From the NCBI GenBank assembly GCA_019348475.1, contig JAHWJJ010000267.1, positions 1-6,565 on the forward strand: a stretch of 6,565 nucleotides of DNA, in the 5' to 3' direction. Below, in pieces: positions 4,975 through 6,565 of the stretch; the stretch's first letter is position 1, and each line of letters opens with the position of its first letter. The notes below the pieces were generated by a model, which had not been told where the DNA came from, did not search any database, and was given only the letters and a program-made list of their open reading frames with translations. Made by a program: the position numbers and the translations under genes. The stretch comes from Gemmatimonadota bacterium. GTDB lineage: Bacteria; Gemmatimonadota; Gemmatimonadetes; Longimicrobiales; Longimicrobiaceae.

Positions 4975-5991
4975 TCACTGCCCCGCCGGTGAAGCGGGCG
5001 GAGGGGGCCGCCGGCGTCCGCGGCGGCGCCGATCCGTCCCCGTACGCGCACGCTCGAGTTCCGCCTTCAGCCGGTCCAGCACGCCCAGATCGCAAAGCTC
5101 CGCATCCTTCAGCCTCTCGGCCGAGCCCCAGATGTTGTCGAAGTAGTCGGCGAAGAGCGCCACGATGCGCGGGTGCCGCACGGCCAGGTACTGCTCGCCA
5201 TGGGGTCCCCGCACCTCGCCACGGTGCGTGCCGAAGATCACCTCGTCGCGATCGATGAGCGTGAACTGCAGCAGCGGCGGCAGACGCTGGTGGTCCACGT
5301 CGAAGTACCGCACGTAATGCGTGCCCGCCCTTTCGTCCTGCAGCACCTTGCGTGCACGCTCCACCCGGCCGGCGGAGGGAAACGTGAAGACCTCGCGGAT
5401 GCGGATGTGGTTGCGCCCCTTGCAGGCCGCGGTCAGTGACGCCTCGTACGTCTTGAACGCCTGCTCTTCGTCGCTGTTTCGCGCCGGCGCCGAAACGGCG
5501 CCCCAGGTAAGATCGTCGACGGAGGCCTTGGCCCCGGTGACGCGCACCGCCAGGTATCGGTAGTATTCCAGCGGGTCCATGGGCGGCCGGACCTCCACCC
5601 CCTTCAGCGCCATCACCAGGTCGGTGCCCTTGGCATTCAGCAGCCGCTCGAAGCCCTGCGTCTGCCCCAGGTTGGCTGTGCTTATCTCTGCCCGCAGCGC
5701 GTGCAGCAGCTGCTCGTCGTGCTCCGCCACGGCCGTCCGCAACTGCTCATGCTCCTCGCGCCGCTCCTCGAGCAGGTACAGAGCCATCGTCCCCAACAGC
5801 AGCAGCGTCATGTGGGGCACGTATCCCTCGAGAACCGTCCCCTTCAGCATGTCCAGCATGTCGAGGACCGCCACCAGAAACGAAAGGCCGGCGAAGACCT
5901 TGAGCAGGATGATGGAGGCCTTTACCCGGCGCGTGTCGGGGCTCTTGCCCGGCACCGCGGCCGCACCGACATGGGGGTCATGATCAGACAT
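4975..5991 (-). CDS. Two-span membrane protein with coiled-coil-like linker and unassigned C-terminal domain
   Basis: A 338-residue protein I cannot place firmly. After about 22 polar residues come two membrane spans, roughly 25-48 (SIILLKVFAGLSFLVAVLDM) and 58-75 (VPHMTLLLLGTMALYLLEE), joined by a short loop. A charged helix follows (about 76-105, EERREEHEQL to LLHALRAEI), likely a coiled coil on the cytoplasmic side. Residues about 140-290 form a soluble alpha/beta domain: YYRYLAVRV, VDDLTWG, a helix ending in ACKGRNHIRIREVF, YVRYFDVD, and FTLIDRDEVIFGTHRGEV. The pattern of a helix, a strand after an Arg-rich turn and a late IDRDEVIFG strand recalls degenerate phospholipase D-like sensor domains, but no HxKxxxxD motif is present, so catalysis is not supported. 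The tail (321-338) is Arg/Pro-rich. The start at 5991 lacks a Shine-Dalgarno sequence; the frame extends to 6261, but that would overlap the divergent dipeptidase gene and adds low-complexity sequence. The gene is monocistronic. Confidence 0.8.
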   Translation of the reverse strand: MSDHDPHVGAAAVPGKSPDTRRVKASIILLKVFAGLSFLVAVLDMLDMLKGTVLEGYVPHMTLLLLGTMALYLLEERREEHEQLRTAVAEHDEQLLHALRAEISTANLGQTQGFERLLNAKGTDLVMALKGVEVRPPMDPLEYYRYLAVRVTGAKASVDDLTWGAVSAPARNSDEEQAFKTYEASLTAACKGRNHIRIREVFTFPSAGRVERARKVLQDERAGTHYVRYFDVDHQRLPPLLQFTLIDRDEVIFGTHRGEVRGPHGEQYLAVRHPRIVALFADYFDNIWGSAERLKDAELCDLGVLDRLKAELERARTGTDRRRRGRRRPPPPASPAGQ

Positions 5992-6162
5992 GCGGTGATG
6001 GTGGAGCGGGATCGAAGGCCGACACCGAAGTATGTATGTGCTCGTTTCCGGAGCGGCACAAGAGGATGGACGCGGGCCCCGCGGCGGGCACTCGCCGACC
6101 CGCCCCCCGGCGCAGTATGTTGCGGCGACCGACATCCCGTGCACCACCACCGGAAGAGGCCG
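5992..6162. other. Divergent intergenic region between the membrane protein and dipeptidase genes
   Basis: This 171-bp spacer must hold both promoters. Rightward, TATGTT (6116-6121, 4 of 6 to the -10 consensus) precedes the dipeptidase start by about 41 bp but has no good -35. Leftward, an AT-richer patch around 6031-6041 (minus strand ACATACATACTT) could hold the -10 for the membrane protein gene. Neither is strong. A GC-rich near-palindrome (CGCGGGCCCCGCG, near 6071-6083) lies between them. Confidence 0.35.
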
Positions 6163-6565
6163 ATGCCCGCGATCGACTTTCTGCAGCGCAACCGCGACAA
6201 GCACCTGGACGAGCTCAAGGAGTGGCTCCGCATCCCCAGTGTGAGCGCCAAGAGCGAGCACCGGGACGACACCGCGCGCGCCGCCGAATGGCTGGCGGAG
6301 CGCATGCGCGAGGCGGGGCTCACGGTAGAGATCATCGCCACCTCAGGACACCCCGTTGTTCTGGGCGAGTGGCGCGGCGCGGCCCCGGGCGCGCCCACCC
6401 TGCTGGTCTACGGCCACTACGACGTGCAGCCGCCGGAGCCGCTGGACGAGTGGAAGAGCGCGCCCTTCGAGCCCGAGGTGCGCGACGGAAACCTGTTCGC
6501 CCGCGGCTCCGTCGACGACAAGGGCCAGGTGTACCTGCACGTGAAGGCCGTGCAGGCGCTGCTGG
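6163..6565 (+). CDS. M20-family metallo-dipeptidase, N-terminal part (cut by window edge)
   Basis: A cytoplasmic-type zinc peptidase of the M20 clan, likely hydrolysing dipeptides or short peptides. The visible 134 residues match the start of M20 dipeptidases (PepV/CNDP-like): FLQRNRDKHLDELKEWLRIPSVSA, a helix (AAEWLAERMREAG), then YGHYDVQPPEPLDEW with zinc ligand His85 and its partner Asp87, and FARGSVDDKGQ with bridging metal ligand Asp118. The catalytic Glu-Glu pair, the dimerisation domain and the C-terminal zinc His would follow off the right edge; full members have about 450-470 residues. No signal peptide is present. The ATG at 6163 is preceded by GGAAGAGG (6152-6159) and starts at the normal family N-terminus. 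The gene is divergent from the 338-residue membrane protein gene. The M20 assignment is firm; the exact substrate is not determined. Confidence 0.93.
   Translation, partial: MPAIDFLQRNRDKHLDELKEWLRIPSVSAKSEHRDDTARAAEWLAERMREAGLTVEIIATSGHPVVLGEWRGAAPGAPTLLVYGHYDVQPPEPLDEWKSAPFEPEVRDGNLFARGSVDDKGQVYLHVKAVQALL

Noticed and set aside
5992..6261. A 90-residue N-terminal extension of the 338-residue membrane protein
   Set aside because: It would overlap the start of the divergent dipeptidase gene and adds sequence without a domain; the ATG at 5991 directly precedes a sensible N-terminus.
1..6565. A defence island or multi-gene novel system across the window
   Set aside because: Genes are mostly divergent or convergent, separated by their own terminators and promoters, and belong to unrelated metabolic families; no toxin, nuclease, cyclase or reverse transcriptase gene is present.

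Overview
This is a 6.6 kb, very GC-rich bacterial window holding eight protein genes: six complete, one cut at the left edge and one cut at the right edge. I see no rRNA, tRNA, CRISPR array, insertion sequence or phage gene. The GC content, the lipoprotein-type secreted subtilase, the gene mix and the sigma70-like promoters suggest a free-living Gram-negative-type bacterium. My best guess is Gemmatimonadota (Longimicrobium-like), but this is inferred from sequence style and not proven.

Layout, left to right. (1) 1-743, minus: the N-terminal part of histidine ammonia-lyase (hutH), with its cofactor-forming Ala-Ser-Gly triad intact; the rest and any other hut genes would lie off the left edge. 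(2) 744-955: an intergenic region with a good hutH promoter, four tandem copies of an 8-bp unit just upstream of that promoter, and a strong GC-rich hairpin. (3) 956-2269, minus: a secreted S8 subtilase of the aqualysin/proteinase K type with a lipobox, an I9-type propeptide, the full catalytic set and two cysteine pairs at aqualysin-like spacing. (4) 2270-2542: a divergent intergenic region with a 9-bp-arm palindrome. (5) 2543-2788, plus: a small TM2-like membrane protein. (6) 2811-2848: a rho-independent terminator reading leftwards. (7) 2880-3896, minus: a DHH/DHHA1 phosphoesterase of the NrnA type (nanoRNase/pAp phosphatase). (8) 4110-4532, minus: a DUF4186 protein with a conserved Cys/His cluster. 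(9) 4711-4893, plus: a 60-residue single-span membrane protein. (10) 4917-4962: a perfect 20-bp-arm inverted repeat acting as a shared terminator between convergent genes. (11) 4975-5991, minus: a 338-residue protein with two N-terminal membrane spans, a charged helix and a C-terminal soluble domain I do not firmly recognise. (12) 6163-end, plus: the N-terminal part of an M20-family metallo-dipeptidase.

The genes look like independent transcription units, not one operon or one defined system. Gene pairs are mostly divergent or convergent, gaps are 90-215 bp, and several gaps hold their own terminators or promoters. A loose theme is peptide and amino-acid turnover (secreted protease, dipeptidase, histidine lyase) plus nucleotide salvage (NrnA), but nothing shows that they are co-regulated. 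The least explained parts are the 338-residue membrane protein, the DUF4186 protein and the tandem repeat plus hairpin between hutH and the protease gene. I found no convincing undescribed multi-gene system.
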